Shown here piece by piece: positions 8,921 to 17,381 of a DNA stretch of 44,928 nt (positions are counted from its first letter, which is position 1; every line of letters begins with the position of its first letter). The stretch lies in NCBI GenBank assembly GCA_016290135.1, contig JAEESW010000017.1, forward strand, positions 1 to 44,928. Direction: 5' to 3'. The position numbers and the translations under genes are program-made. The notes under the pieces were generated by a model. It saw nothing but the letters and a program-made list of their open reading frames with translations, had not been told where the DNA came from and made no database searches. This DNA is from a bacterium (GTDB taxonomy: Bacteria; UBP6; UBA1177).

Positions 8921-11900
8921 TCAGAAATTCATGCAGTTTTTGTATTCAAGGAACGGTTCGACCCAATCCCTGTTTTCAAGCTCCTGTTCTTCAAAGAAAT
9001 GCAGGAATGCCTTGATGATGGAGAAATCCATGCTGATAAGGGCATTCGAAAAACCGTCTTTGATAAGGTCTTCCCACGGCTCATGGTTCATCATCCTGAT
9101 TTTTCCGAGCAGGAACATGATCTTCGACTTAAAGTATGAAACACCGAATTTTTCTGCGTAGTTGAGAGCTTCTTCCAAAATCGTGGTAGCCTGCGGATAA
9201 TTTTTGAGCATTATGCAGATCTCCGCAAGTTTGCATGCGCTCCTGATGTAGAGGATATAGATGAATTCTGCCGGACGTACCCCTTTGCCGTCGGATTTGA
9301 CGATGACATCGCGCAGGAGTTTGTAGCCTCTGACTGCAAAAGTGTTTGCTTCAAGATGGTTTCCGTTGCCGATGAGTATGTCCGTGGTCTTGTCGATGAG
9401 ACGGAACTCATCCTCGTAACATCCTGCGATATGGAATTTTTTGATAATGTCGGCTACGGCGGCAAAATTGATGTTCTTTTCGTCAAGAAGGAGGATCTCC
9501 GATTTTGCAAGCAGCTCGAGATGGTAGTCAAAATGCTGCTTTGCGTATGTCAGCAGTTTTTCCCAGAAGATCTTCGCCCACTGAGGCTCGACTATGCGCC
9601 AGAGTCTCGCGTTTTTGATCTCGGGCAGGATCCTGAAACTGTCTTCGGCATCGTCGGCTTCGAAAGATGAGATTATTGTCTGGTAGCTTCTCTGGGCTAT
9701 TTCGAAAAATCCCAGTTTTTCCATATATGCCGCTGACGAGAAGAGGAAGGAGTTCATTTTTTTGTCAACGATACCTCCCAAATTTATGTAGCTCAAAAGC
9801 AGCCAGTGCTTGTTGAGCGAGCCGGTGTCGAACTGTGATGACGCCAGTTTGTCGACAATGGTGCGGTAAAAGGCGCGCTCTGACTTGCCGATCTTTATCA
9901 TTTTCTTGAGGACGTTCATTATCGCTCTTGATGCGAATCTCACCGAATCGCCGTCTGAAAGGAGATAACCTTTCTTAACGAGCTCGTCGACGCATGCGGC
10001 GCCGGTCGTCGAGACTACAGCAAAAAACTCTCTCGGAATGGAGTAGAGGTTGAGGAGCGTTATTTCCTTCAAGGTGAGAAGAAGGTCTTCCGAAAGCATG
10101 GATATGCGCTTTGCGATAAGTTCATCGATATCGGAAGGACATGCGAAATCGTCGGGAAGTTTTGAAAAACGCCAGCTTCCTTTCATTTCGAAAATGAGCC
10201 CGAGATCTTTGAGATATTCAGTGAGCTGAATGGTAAAGAGCATGTTCCCGGCGGCCTTTTCGCGCAGAAGTTTTTCTATTTCCGCAGGGATCCTTTTTGT
10301 TTCCAGTGACTCATAGATCGTCTCCTCGAGTTTCTTTTCACCGAAACCGCTGAAATCATAGATGTTTTCCGGAGCGGCGTTGGCCAATACCGGAGCATCT
10401 GGATCGACTATGCAGACGACTGCCATCGGCGCGTAGTCGAAGAGCGAGTTGAGATTCGAGAGGAACCTTACCGTCCTGACGTTCAGCGCATTCGCGTTGT
10501 TTATTATCCAGAGGACCGGTTTGTTGCGGCTCAGACAGTAGAGAACATAAGAAAGGAGATACTCCATGTCGTGTTTAGGCAGTTTTGTCTTGAGCGGCAC
10601 GAAATTGAGGCAGATAAGAGCTGTGAGACACTCCTTCTTTCCGTCCGGAAGGGCATCTCCGAAAAGAGAATCAAATTTTTCCGAGACCTGGGCAGGATCA
10701 TCGGAAGATATCTTCAAGAGCTTTTTGATAAGATTGATGAAGATCATGAAGTCAAAATCAAAGATGTTGGCGTCGCTTGTGATGACCCTGAAAGTCAGAT
10801 CGTCCGCATCTTCCGTTTTTTGGGAAAAAGCGCTCATACTACTGAACAGACGGCTTTTACCGATGCCCGACTGGCCGCGCAGGAAAAACGAACCGCCTTT
10901 GCACACTCTGAAATTCTGCTCGATCTTCCGCAGCATCGGCACGCACGACTCTTCAAATTCAGGCGGCAGTGTCTCGCTTATGAGTTCGTCGAAGGAGACA
11001 TCGTACGTTTCGTGGACCTGACGCGGATGCAGTTTATACGGATCTTTATTGTTTACGGTTATGCTGGTCCCTACAGCCGCAGCCGCAGCCGTAAAAGGAT
11101 CTTCAGTCTCATGTGTCGCGGCTGCCGCCGGCTCTTCGGTGAAGAGATGAGCCTGCAGTTCTTCGGTATCTTTTGCCTGTGGAGCTTGTTCTCCGGAAGA
11201 CTCTATCTCGAGAGTAAGTTCTTCGCCTGAGGGTGCTTCAGTTTTATTTTGTATGTGGTCTGAAGCGGAGAATAACGGCTGATCTTCAGGTGTTTCCTTT
11301 TTATCTTTTTGATCGACCTTTATCGTCAAGGATGTAAGTTCCTCGAAAAGTTCGTCGAAGCTGTCTCCGGTCTTTTTAGGTTTCGCGCTTTTGGGAGTTT
11401 CTTTGACGATCTCTTTCGTCGAATCCCATTTCGTTATGAAATCAGTAGCGCTCTTTTCGCTTTCGATGGATTCGAGAGTGGTCCTTTTGTGCACACGGGG
11501 CTCTTCGCTGCGCCTGCGCTGTTCCGCGACCTTTTTTTCAAATTCGAGTTCCGGTCCAGTATCGTCTTTTTTTGCAGGTTCATCGTCCATTTTTATTTCG
11601 ATCGTGACGCGCGGTTTTCTTTCCGGCTGAGTCTCGACTTTGAGTGTCTTGTCTGCGAAGTCTTCCTCATGGTCTTCTATGCCGAGATCTATCTCGAGGA
11701 ATTCCTCTTTTTCTTTCGGCGGCTGGCTGTGGCTGGATGCGCCGCGCGGAATGTCATCGTCGAATTCGATCTTTATGCCGTCATCCACGGCCTGTTTCGG
11801 TTCAGGCGCCGTATTTTCAGCTTTCCGTGCAGGGAGATCTTCGAGTTTTCCGCCGCACGACATGCAGAATTTTGCGTTCTTTTCATACTTTATGCCGCAG

Positions 11901-11992
11901 ACCGGGCATATCCTGGCGAGTTCTTTGCCGCAGTTGCGGCAAAAACCGGCGTCCTTGTTTTCATCTGTGGATGAACAATAAAAACATCTCAT
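8921..11992 (-). CDS. Zinc-ribbon STAND/AAA-like ATPase with degenerate Walker B
   Basis: A 1023-residue protein. Residues 1-50 form two treble Cys pairs (C3/C6/C18/C21 and C29/C32/C43/C46), a double zinc-ribbon. Residues about 52-320 are acidic, low-complexity and probably disordered. A P-loop 'GQSGIGKS' at 373-380 opens an AAA_16/STAND-type NTPase. The matching Walker B segment 'PVLWIINNANALN' (about 492-503) has Asn-Asn where these ATPases normally have acidic residues, so hydrolysis may be lost. The remaining about 450 residues look helical and TPR-like (for example the segment near 'QATTILEEALNYAEKFG'). The architecture recalls ATPases fused to class III cyclases or Ser/Thr kinases in signalling. 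It lies 71 nt upstream of recB and 27 nt after apbE. It is not RecC by any motif I can see. Function unknown; a scaffold or signalling role is inference. Confidence 0.75.
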   Translation of the reverse strand: MRCFYCSSTDENKDAGFCRNCGKELARICPVCGIKYEKNAKFCMSCGGKLEDLPARKAENTAPEPKQAVDDGIKIEFDDDIPRGASSHSQPPKEKEEFLEIDLGIEDHEEDFADKTLKVETQPERKPRVTIEIKMDDEPAKKDDTGPELEFEKKVAEQRRRSEEPRVHKRTTLESIESEKSATDFITKWDSTKEIVKETPKSAKPKKTGDSFDELFEELTSLTIKVDQKDKKETPEDQPLFSASDHIQNKTEAPSGEELTLEIESSGEQAPQAKDTEELQAHLFTEEPAAAATHETEDPFTAAAAAVGTSITVNNKDPYKLHPRQVHETYDVSFDELISETLPPEFEESCVPMLRKIEQNFRVCKGGSFFLRGQSGIGKSRLFSSMSAFSQKTEDADDLTFRVITSDANIFDFDFMIFINLIKKLLKISSDDPAQVSEKFDSLFGDALPDGKKECLTALICLNFVPLKTKLPKHDMEYLLSYVLYCLSRNKPVLWIINNANALNVRTVRFLSNLNSLFDYAPMAVVCIVDPDAPVLANAAPENIYDFSGFGEKKLEETIYESLETKRIPAEIEKLLREKAAGNMLFTIQLTEYLKDLGLIFEMKGSWRFSKLPDDFACPSDIDELIAKRISMLSEDLLLTLKEITLLNLYSIPREFFAVVSTTGAACVDELVKKGYLLSDGDSVRFASRAIMNVLKKMIKIGKSERAFYRTIVDKLASSQFDTGSLNKHWLLLSYINLGGIVDKKMNSFLFSSAAYMEKLGFFEIAQRSYQTIISSFEADDAEDSFRILPEIKNARLWRIVEPQWAKIFWEKLLTYAKQHFDYHLELLAKSEILLLDEKNINFAAVADIIKKFHIAGCYEDEFRLIDKTTDILIGNGNHLEANTFAVRGYKLLRDVIVKSDGKGVRPAEFIYILYIRSACKLAEICIMLKNYPQATTILEEALNYAEKFGVSYFKSKIMFLLGKIRMMNHEPWEDLIKDGFSNALISMDFSIIKAFLHFFEEQELENRDWVEPFLEYKNCMNF

Positions 11993-12019
11993 TTGCCGAC
12001 CTATTTTTCCGATACTATT

Positions 12020-12997
12020 TTACCACTCTTTTAAAAATGAAGCATCACCGCTCAAAGTATATATTTTTACGCGGAAATTTTCCATAATTTTTTCAACGCT
12101 CTCTTTTTCGTGCAGAGCGACCGAGACAGCAGTCGCCGCAGCGTCCGCGACAGTCGCGTCATCCCCGATCACAGTGACTGACCTTGCGTCCTTTACCGGT
12201 CTTCCGGTCTTCGGATCCATTATATGCGAGAAGGTCTCTCCTTCTATTATAAAAAAGCGCTCGTAATCGCCGCTTGTGGCAACGCCTTTGCAGCCTGAAG
12301 TGCCGAGTTCGAGTTTTTTCAGTATTTCCGAAGGCTTGTCCGGATTCCTTATTCCTATCGACCACGGTCTGCCGCCTTTGTTCCCGCAGAAAAGCATGTC
12401 TCCGCCGTAATTCACGATGAAGTTTTCCACCCCGTGCTTTTTCAGGATTTCTCCGGCTCTGTCTATCGCGTAGCCCTTTGCGATCCCGCCAAGATCGATC
12501 TTGACCCCCTTGCCGGCAAATTTTATTTTGTTTCCGGCGCAGTCCACACTCAGTTTGTCCCCGCCTACGAAACGCTGTTTTTCTTCGATCGTTTTTTCGT
12601 CCGGGATCTTGTTTCCGTTGTTTTCCCAGAGTTCGCCTGTACTTTTGTAGGTTATGTCGAAAACTCCGCCGCTCATTTTTCCGTATTCGAGACTCTGCTC
12701 TATAAGTCTGCAGACATGCGCCGGCACGGAGACCTCCTTTTCATGCGCCTCGCGGTTGAGAATGGAGACAAAACTCGATCCTTTGTAGTAACTGAACTCG
12801 TTTTCAACAGTTTCTGCGTCTTTTTTTACAGCATTTTCGGCTGTTTCGTTCTTTTCACCGGTATAGATCACGCTGAGGACCGTTCCCATGCCCGAAAAAG
12901 TGAAGCTCTGGACTTCCGTCCGGTTTGCGCAGCTGCAGAAGAGGCCCGGCAGAAAAAGGAGAAAAAAGATTTTTGCCAGACTCTCCGCTTTTTTCAT
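12020..12997 (-). CDS. apbE: FAD:protein FMN transferase (ApbE), lipoprotein
   Basis: The product is about 325 residues from ATG 12997. The frame extends to 13036, but the ATG at 12997 begins a clear signal peptide with a Cys-containing end (LPGLFCSC), fitting an outer-membrane-biogenesis neighbourhood. ApbE proteins use Mg2+ and FAD to attach FMN to Thr residues of Rnf/Nqr and related flavoproteins outside the cytoplasmic membrane. Visible family motifs are 'SFTFSGMGTVLSV' near the amino end, 'KIDLGGIAKGYAID', 'NYGGDML', 'HIMDPKTGRPV' and 'VADAAATAVSVAL' (the metal-binding Asp/Thr region). It starts 10 nt after the bamA stop with a GGAG site between, so it is very likely translated from the same message. 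None of its usual targets (RnfG/D, NqrB/C) is in the window, so the flavinylated partner is unknown. Confidence 0.92.
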   Translation of the reverse strand: MKKAESLAKIFFLLFLPGLFCSCANRTEVQSFTFSGMGTVLSVIYTGEKNETAENAVKKDAETVENEFSYYKGSSFVSILNREAHEKEVSVPAHVCRLIEQSLEYGKMSGGVFDITYKSTGELWENNGNKIPDEKTIEEKQRFVGGDKLSVDCAGNKIKFAGKGVKIDLGGIAKGYAIDRAGEILKKHGVENFIVNYGGDMLFCGNKGGRPWSIGIRNPDKPSEILKKLELGTSGCKGVATSGDYERFFIIEGETFSHIMDPKTGRPVKDARSVTVIGDDATVADAAATAVSVALHEKESVEKIMENFRVKIYTLSGDASFLKEW

Positions 12998-13007
12998 GTG
13001 CGCTCCG

Positions 13008-15341
13008 TCAGAACGAGTTTTTAATGTTGAATTCAAACTGGAATTTCGGGTCGCCCGGCCTCGGAGTGAGCGGGAATCCCCATTCGAACGAAAGCGGTGC
13101 CATCGGTGTTACCCAGCGCAGACCGAATCCGGCGCTCCACAGAACACCGAGCGGAAGATCATAAATATCCTTATCCTTCGAATTGATGTAGAAAAGGTGC
13201 TCGTCTTTTGCCCACGAGTTCCCGAGATCGACAAACCCGACGATACTGATCCTCATCGATTTGACGACAGGGATCTCGATTTCGTTGTTCATTATGAACT
13301 GTTTGTCGCCGCCTATAATATAAGGATATGTCGAACTTGTCGGATCTTTTCCGTCCGACGGGATGTTGTAGTCCGTGTCCGATCTGTCGTGGTTCGGCCC
13401 GATCGAATAGAACGGATATCCGCGGACGCTGTACATTCCGCCGAGCTTGAACCTTTCGGCATAGGGCAGAGGCTTGTTCTGAAGGTGTATGTTGTAGCCG
13501 AGTTCGATATTCGTTCTGAATATCACTCCTAAGAAAAGCTCCTGATACCATCTGAAGTTGAAGTCGAGATTGAGGATGTCCTCGTCGCTTCCCATCCAGC
13601 GCGGGAAGTATTCGAGCCCGCCGATGACATAGATGCCTTTCGTCGCATACATTCTGTCGTTCCTCATGTCGAGGGCGAGACGCGCCGTGAGGCCTGAAGA
13701 GAAGATATCGCGGTAGAGATAGTTCATCTGATGCTCTGTCGCGCCGTTGATATCGACTTTTTTCAGCTTGTAGCCCAAATATGCCCGCAGATACTTCACG
13801 ATCGGGATACCGAATGTCACGCTGAAGCCGAAACTGTTCTGGCTGTAATCGGCGTAGTATTCGTAAATGTCTGAATCGTAGTTGAGGTATCTGTAATAGA
13901 ATGAAATGTTGAATGAAACATTGGAATCTACGAACCACGGCTCGTAGAAACTGAGGCTCACTTCACGCCTCATCCTGCTGAGCTGACCGGCGAGACTCAG
14001 GCTCTGTCCGTAGCCCAGGAAGTTGTTCTGCTCTACTTTCGCGTTGAAAAGGAAACTTTCGAACGACGAGAAACCTGCACCGACATTGAAAGTCCCGCTT
14101 TTACGCTCTTTGACTGTGACGACCATCTTCGCCATGTGCGGAGAGGAGCCTTTGACGACCTCGATCTTTACTTCGTCGTAGAAACCAGTCCTTTTCAGGT
14201 TGAATTCGCTCTCTTTCTGCCGTGAATAGTTGTAGAGATCTCCTTCCGAAATATCCATTTCGCGGCGCAGGACTTTGTCACGCGTCTTGTCGTTACCTGT
14301 GAACGAGACTTCTTCAATAAAGCATTTTTCTCCTTTCCTGACGATGAAATTCATGTTGACGGACTGCTTTTTTTCGTCAAGCTGCCTGCCGGGGAGAATT
14401 TCGACAAAAGGGTATCCTTCATTGCCGTAAATTTTCTTTAAGGTCTCGAAATCTTTGATGGTTTTTGAATGTTTGTACCACTCGCCGGGTTTCTGCGAAA
14501 ACTTCATGTCGGGCATTTTCCCGCTGTCCAGAGGATCGCCGTCGACAGAATATTCGCCGACATGATAGCGCAGGCCTTCCTCGACGATGTATGAAATATA
14601 GATATCCCGTTTGTCTTTCGAGATCGTTACTGTCGGCTTGGAGACTTTGACATCGACGAAACCGTTTTCGTTGTAAAGGTAGGTTATCGCACCCATGCTC
14701 TCTTCGAGCGCGCTCTTTTTGTAGCCGCCGTCGTTGAAGATGGAGAATAGTCCGTCCTCCTGAACTGACATGTATTTCTTGAGTTCTGCCTCCTCAAGGT
14801 ATTTGTTGCCGACGATAGTCACCTTTTTGACGCGGCTTTTCTTCCCCTCGGAGATCTTGAAATCGATATTGACTTCCTGCTTTTCCTTGTTGAGCGCGAC
14901 ATCGGCGTCGACTGTTGCCGAAAGGTATCCTTTGTCGTGGTAGACAGCGAGTATCGCAGCGGTGTTCTTGGAGATCTTGTTCATGTCGAGAAGCTCGTTT
15001 TTCTTTACCGTGAGAGCTTCCTTGATGTCGTCGTTGTCGATTTTCTTGTTGCCTGAAAATTTGACAGAGCGGATTATCGGGAACTCGACAACTTTGAATT
15101 TCAGAAGATGTTTCGCGTCATCGTAGTAGATCGCGACATCCTCAAAGATCTCTATCGCTACGATCTTTTCAAGGATCTCGTTTATCTCTTTTTCGCTGTA
15201 ATCCCGCTTTTCTTTGAAATACTGCGTCAGGATGGACTGCTCGGTCCTGATGGTCCCTTCGACCGCGACATCGTCTATCTGCAGTGAAAGAAGCGGCAGA
15301 AAAGCAAAAAATATAGCGAAAAAAAGAAAAAACCTATTCAT
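13008..15341 (-). CDS. bamA: Outer membrane protein assembly factor BamA
   Basis: A 777-residue Omp85 protein, close to the normal BamA size. It begins with a short signal peptide (FFAFLPLLSLQ) and then about five POTRA repeats up to about residue 410. These show recurrent 'V..V...G....' starts such as 'SVKFSGNKKIDNDDI' and 'EVSFTGNDKTRDKVL'. The carboxyl half is the D15/Omp85 beta-barrel, with 'FKLGGMYSVRGYPF' matching the conserved VRGY/F lid-lock loop and a final Phe (KNSF) as the beta-signal. BamA inserts beta-barrel proteins into the outer membrane. The start overlaps the lolD stop by 4 nt (ATGA). The lolC-lolD-bamA order is common in several diderm groups; skp/ompH, often next, is replaced here by apbE. 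It is good evidence for a diderm host. Confidence 0.96.
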   Translation of the reverse strand: MNRFFLFFAIFFAFLPLLSLQIDDVAVEGTIRTEQSILTQYFKEKRDYSEKEINEILEKIVAIEIFEDVAIYYDDAKHLLKFKVVEFPIIRSVKFSGNKKIDNDDIKEALTVKKNELLDMNKISKNTAAILAVYHDKGYLSATVDADVALNKEKQEVNIDFKISEGKKSRVKKVTIVGNKYLEEAELKKYMSVQEDGLFSIFNDGGYKKSALEESMGAITYLYNENGFVDVKVSKPTVTISKDKRDIYISYIVEEGLRYHVGEYSVDGDPLDSGKMPDMKFSQKPGEWYKHSKTIKDFETLKKIYGNEGYPFVEILPGRQLDEKKQSVNMNFIVRKGEKCFIEEVSFTGNDKTRDKVLRREMDISEGDLYNYSRQKESEFNLKRTGFYDEVKIEVVKGSSPHMAKMVVTVKERKSGTFNVGAGFSSFESFLFNAKVEQNNFLGYGQSLSLAGQLSRMRREVSLSFYEPWFVDSNVSFNISFYYRYLNYDSDIYEYYADYSQNSFGFSVTFGIPIVKYLRAYLGYKLKKVDINGATEHQMNYLYRDIFSSGLTARLALDMRNDRMYATKGIYVIGGLEYFPRWMGSDEDILNLDFNFRWYQELFLGVIFRTNIELGYNIHLQNKPLPYAERFKLGGMYSVRGYPFYSIGPNHDRSDTDYNIPSDGKDPTSSTYPYIIGGDKQFIMNNEIEIPVVKSMRISIVGFVDLGNSWAKDEHLFYINSKDKDIYDLPLGVLWSAGFGLRWVTPMAPLSFEWGFPLTPRPGDPKFQFEFNIKNSF

Positions 15342-16051
15342 ATATTGCGGACTACTCCTTCGCTTATCTCAATGACTCTTCCCATTTCCGCGGCAAAATC
15401 CTGATTGTGCGTCACGAAAAGAGTCGTCAAATTTCTTTCCTCGGCAATGGAAAGAATGAGTGCTATTATCATTTTTCCTGTCTCATTGTCCAGATTTCCC
15501 GTAGGTTCGTCCATCAAAAGAAGGGCAGGCTCCGTGACAAGCGCCCTTGCGATGGCGACACGCTGCTGTTCTCCTCCCGAAAGTTCAGCCGGCTTGTGGT
15601 TCAGACGGTGCGACAGTCCGACTCTTTCGAGCATTTTTTCTGCTTTTTCAAGAGAACTTTTTTTCGACTGTGTGAGCATCAGAGGTATCGCGACATTTTC
15701 AAGAGCCGTAAATTCGGGAAGAAGGTGGTGAAACTGGAAAACGATGCCGACCTCGCGGTTCCTGAAAGCGCTCAGCTTCGAATCCGGCATTTTTGCCGGA
15801 TTTTCGCCTTTGAGCAGAAGTTTTCCTGAATCGGGCTTTTCCAAAGTCGCCATGATGTTGAGCAGGGTAGACTTCCCTGAGCCGCTTTTTCCTGTGAGGG
15901 AAAGGCGTTCGCCTTCTCTCATTTCAAGATCCACGCCGCGGAGGACATCTATCCTGCGGCCTTCGACAAAGTAGGATTTCTTTATGTTTTCCAAAGCAAG
16001 GATCACATTGTCTGCAGGCGATCCGCCCGCGCTCCGACAATTTTCATTCAT
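15338..16051 (-). CDS. lolD: Lipoprotein-releasing ABC transporter ATPase LolD
   Basis: A 237-residue ABC ATPase of the LolD/MacB class. Walker A is 'GKSGSGKS', the Q-loop lies in 'VGIVFQFHHLLPEFTALEN', the signature is 'LSGGEQQRVAIARAL', Walker B is 'LLLMDEPTGNLD', and the switch His is in 'TLFVTHNQ'. The 'FQFHHLLPEFTALENV' sequence is typical of LolD rather than of other MacB-type ATPases. LolD powers extraction of lipoproteins from the inner membrane for transfer to LolA. It overlaps the permease gene by 8 nt and bamA by 4 nt, so the three are almost surely one transcription unit. The lipoprotein genes around (lipoprotein at 17382, apbE) are possible clients, which is inference. Confidence 0.95.
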   Translation of the reverse strand: MNENCRSAGGSPADNVILALENIKKSYFVEGRRIDVLRGVDLEMREGERLSLTGKSGSGKSTLLNIMATLEKPDSGKLLLKGENPAKMPDSKLSAFRNREVGIVFQFHHLLPEFTALENVAIPLMLTQSKKSSLEKAEKMLERVGLSHRLNHKPAELSGGEQQRVAIARALVTEPALLLMDEPTGNLDNETGKMIIALILSIAEERNLTTLFVTHNQDFAAEMGRVIEISEGVVRNI

Positions 16052-17342
16052 GCCTGAGTCCCTCCACCGGAGTGATGCCGGAAGCTTTGATGCTCGGATA
16101 AAGCGTTGCCGCTACCGAGATCGTGAGTGTTGAAAATATAACGACGGCGAACGTCGAGAACGACATCTGCACAGGCAGAGCCGAAAAGAAGTAGACCTCC
16201 TTGCTTATGCCGAATTCGACATTTTTGAGCAGAAGACAGACGATCACCGCAAAAACAGAGCCGAATAATGTCCCCAAAAGCCCGATTATGAAGCCGTCGA
16301 ACATGAAGATCCCGCGGATCACCCGTTTCTTCGCGCCGACTGAACGCAGGATCGAGACTTCGCGGGTCTTGTCGATGACGAGCATGATAAGAGTCGTGAT
16401 TATCCCGAACGAAGCCACTACGGCGATGAAAACGAGGATTATGAACATTATCAGCTTCTGCAGACGGAAGAATTTGAAAGTCGTCTTGTGAAGGTCGCGC
16501 CAGTCCTGTACGGCAAAAGGAAAGCCTCCGACGCGCTCGGTCATCATGCTCTTGAAATCGAGTATTTTTCCGGGCTCGTCCACTTTCGTTGAAACAAAAC
16601 TGACATTGCGGCCTATATCGAGGAGCTTTTGTGTCTCTTCAAGTCCGGTGTAGATGTATCGCGAATCGTAATCGTACATCCCGGACTCGAATATCCCTGC
16701 AACGACAAGATTCCCGCTCACCGGCACGGCATCTTCCCCGACAGAGCTTCTCGACCCTGATGTGACGAGCGAGATCACCGATCCGGGGACGACCTGCAGT
16801 CTGGCTGCAAGATCGACTCCGAGGACAGCCGGGAAAATCTGCGGCTTTTCGCCGAGGAAATCGTCCATCTCACTCGTTGCGGCGATGCTTTTTTCGACAT
16901 ATCCGCATTTTTCTCCTTTCGCCAGACATTCGTAATCTCCTTCGGTCACAAGTTCGTTGAGGTCGGAGATCGTTTTGTAGCCGCCAGGATCGATCCCGTT
17001 GAGGAATGCGGTGGCGAGCCCTTTTTCCGACATCAGGAGCACTTCTCTGAAAACGACCGGAGTGGCTCCGAGCACGCCCGGGATCGAACGCACCTGACGA
17101 GTGACTTCGTCGTAGGTGTCGAAATTCCCGATAAGTCTGTAGACATTGGCGTGAGTGGTCGATTTGAGAACGATCTCTTCAGTCTTCGCGATCAGTCCGT
17201 CCATGACCGAAAGGACGATTATCAGTGTCGCGACTCCGAGCGAAAGACCGAGCACCGATATCAGCGAGATCAGAGAAAGTGTATGCCTGCGGTGGCTTTG
17301 AGTGAAGTATCTTAAAGCGATAAACCTGACAAATTCACTCAT
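16044..17342 (-). CDS. Lipoprotein-releasing system permease LolC/LolE
   Basis: A 432-residue FtsX/MacB-type permease. The first TM segment follows 'RRHTLSLISLISVLGLSLGVATLIIVLSV'-type sequence, then a large periplasmic domain (about 50-270) and three carboxyl TM segments. The last part, 'REVSILRSVGAKKRVI', matches the coupling region of LolC/LolE, and 'GVDLAARLQVVPGSVI' the MacB-like periplasmic core. One permease only is present, so the transporter may use it as a homodimer (LolF-like) or the second subunit may be elsewhere; for that reason I leave the C/E letter open. LolCDE releases mature lipoproteins to LolA. It overlaps lolD by 8 nt and follows a lipoprotein gene by 39 nt on the same strand. 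Confidence 0.93.
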   Translation of the reverse strand: MSEFVRFIALRYFTQSHRRHTLSLISLISVLGLSLGVATLIIVLSVMDGLIAKTEEIVLKSTTHANVYRLIGNFDTYDEVTRQVRSIPGVLGATPVVFREVLLMSEKGLATAFLNGIDPGGYKTISDLNELVTEGDYECLAKGEKCGYVEKSIAATSEMDDFLGEKPQIFPAVLGVDLAARLQVVPGSVISLVTSGSRSSVGEDAVPVSGNLVVAGIFESGMYDYDSRYIYTGLEETQKLLDIGRNVSFVSTKVDEPGKILDFKSMMTERVGGFPFAVQDWRDLHKTTFKFFRLQKLIMFIILVFIAVVASFGIITTLIMLVIDKTREVSILRSVGAKKRVIRGIFMFDGFIIGLLGTLFGSVFAVIVCLLLKNVEFGISKEVYFFSALPVQMSFSTFAVVIFSTLTISVAATLYPSIKASGITPVEGLRHE

Positions 17343-17381
17343 TCGGATCTCTTGAAAGGGAGAAAAAAGAGTGGAGGAAAA

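Noticed and set aside
8921-11992. The large gene beside recB as recC
   Set aside because: It has zinc ribbons and a P-loop with helical repeats; no RecC-like inactive helicase/nuclease features were seen.
12017-12022. TAAAAT on the minus strand as a firm promoter of the ATPase gene
   Set aside because: No -35 hexamer fits and the site overlaps the apbE stop; left as a remark only.
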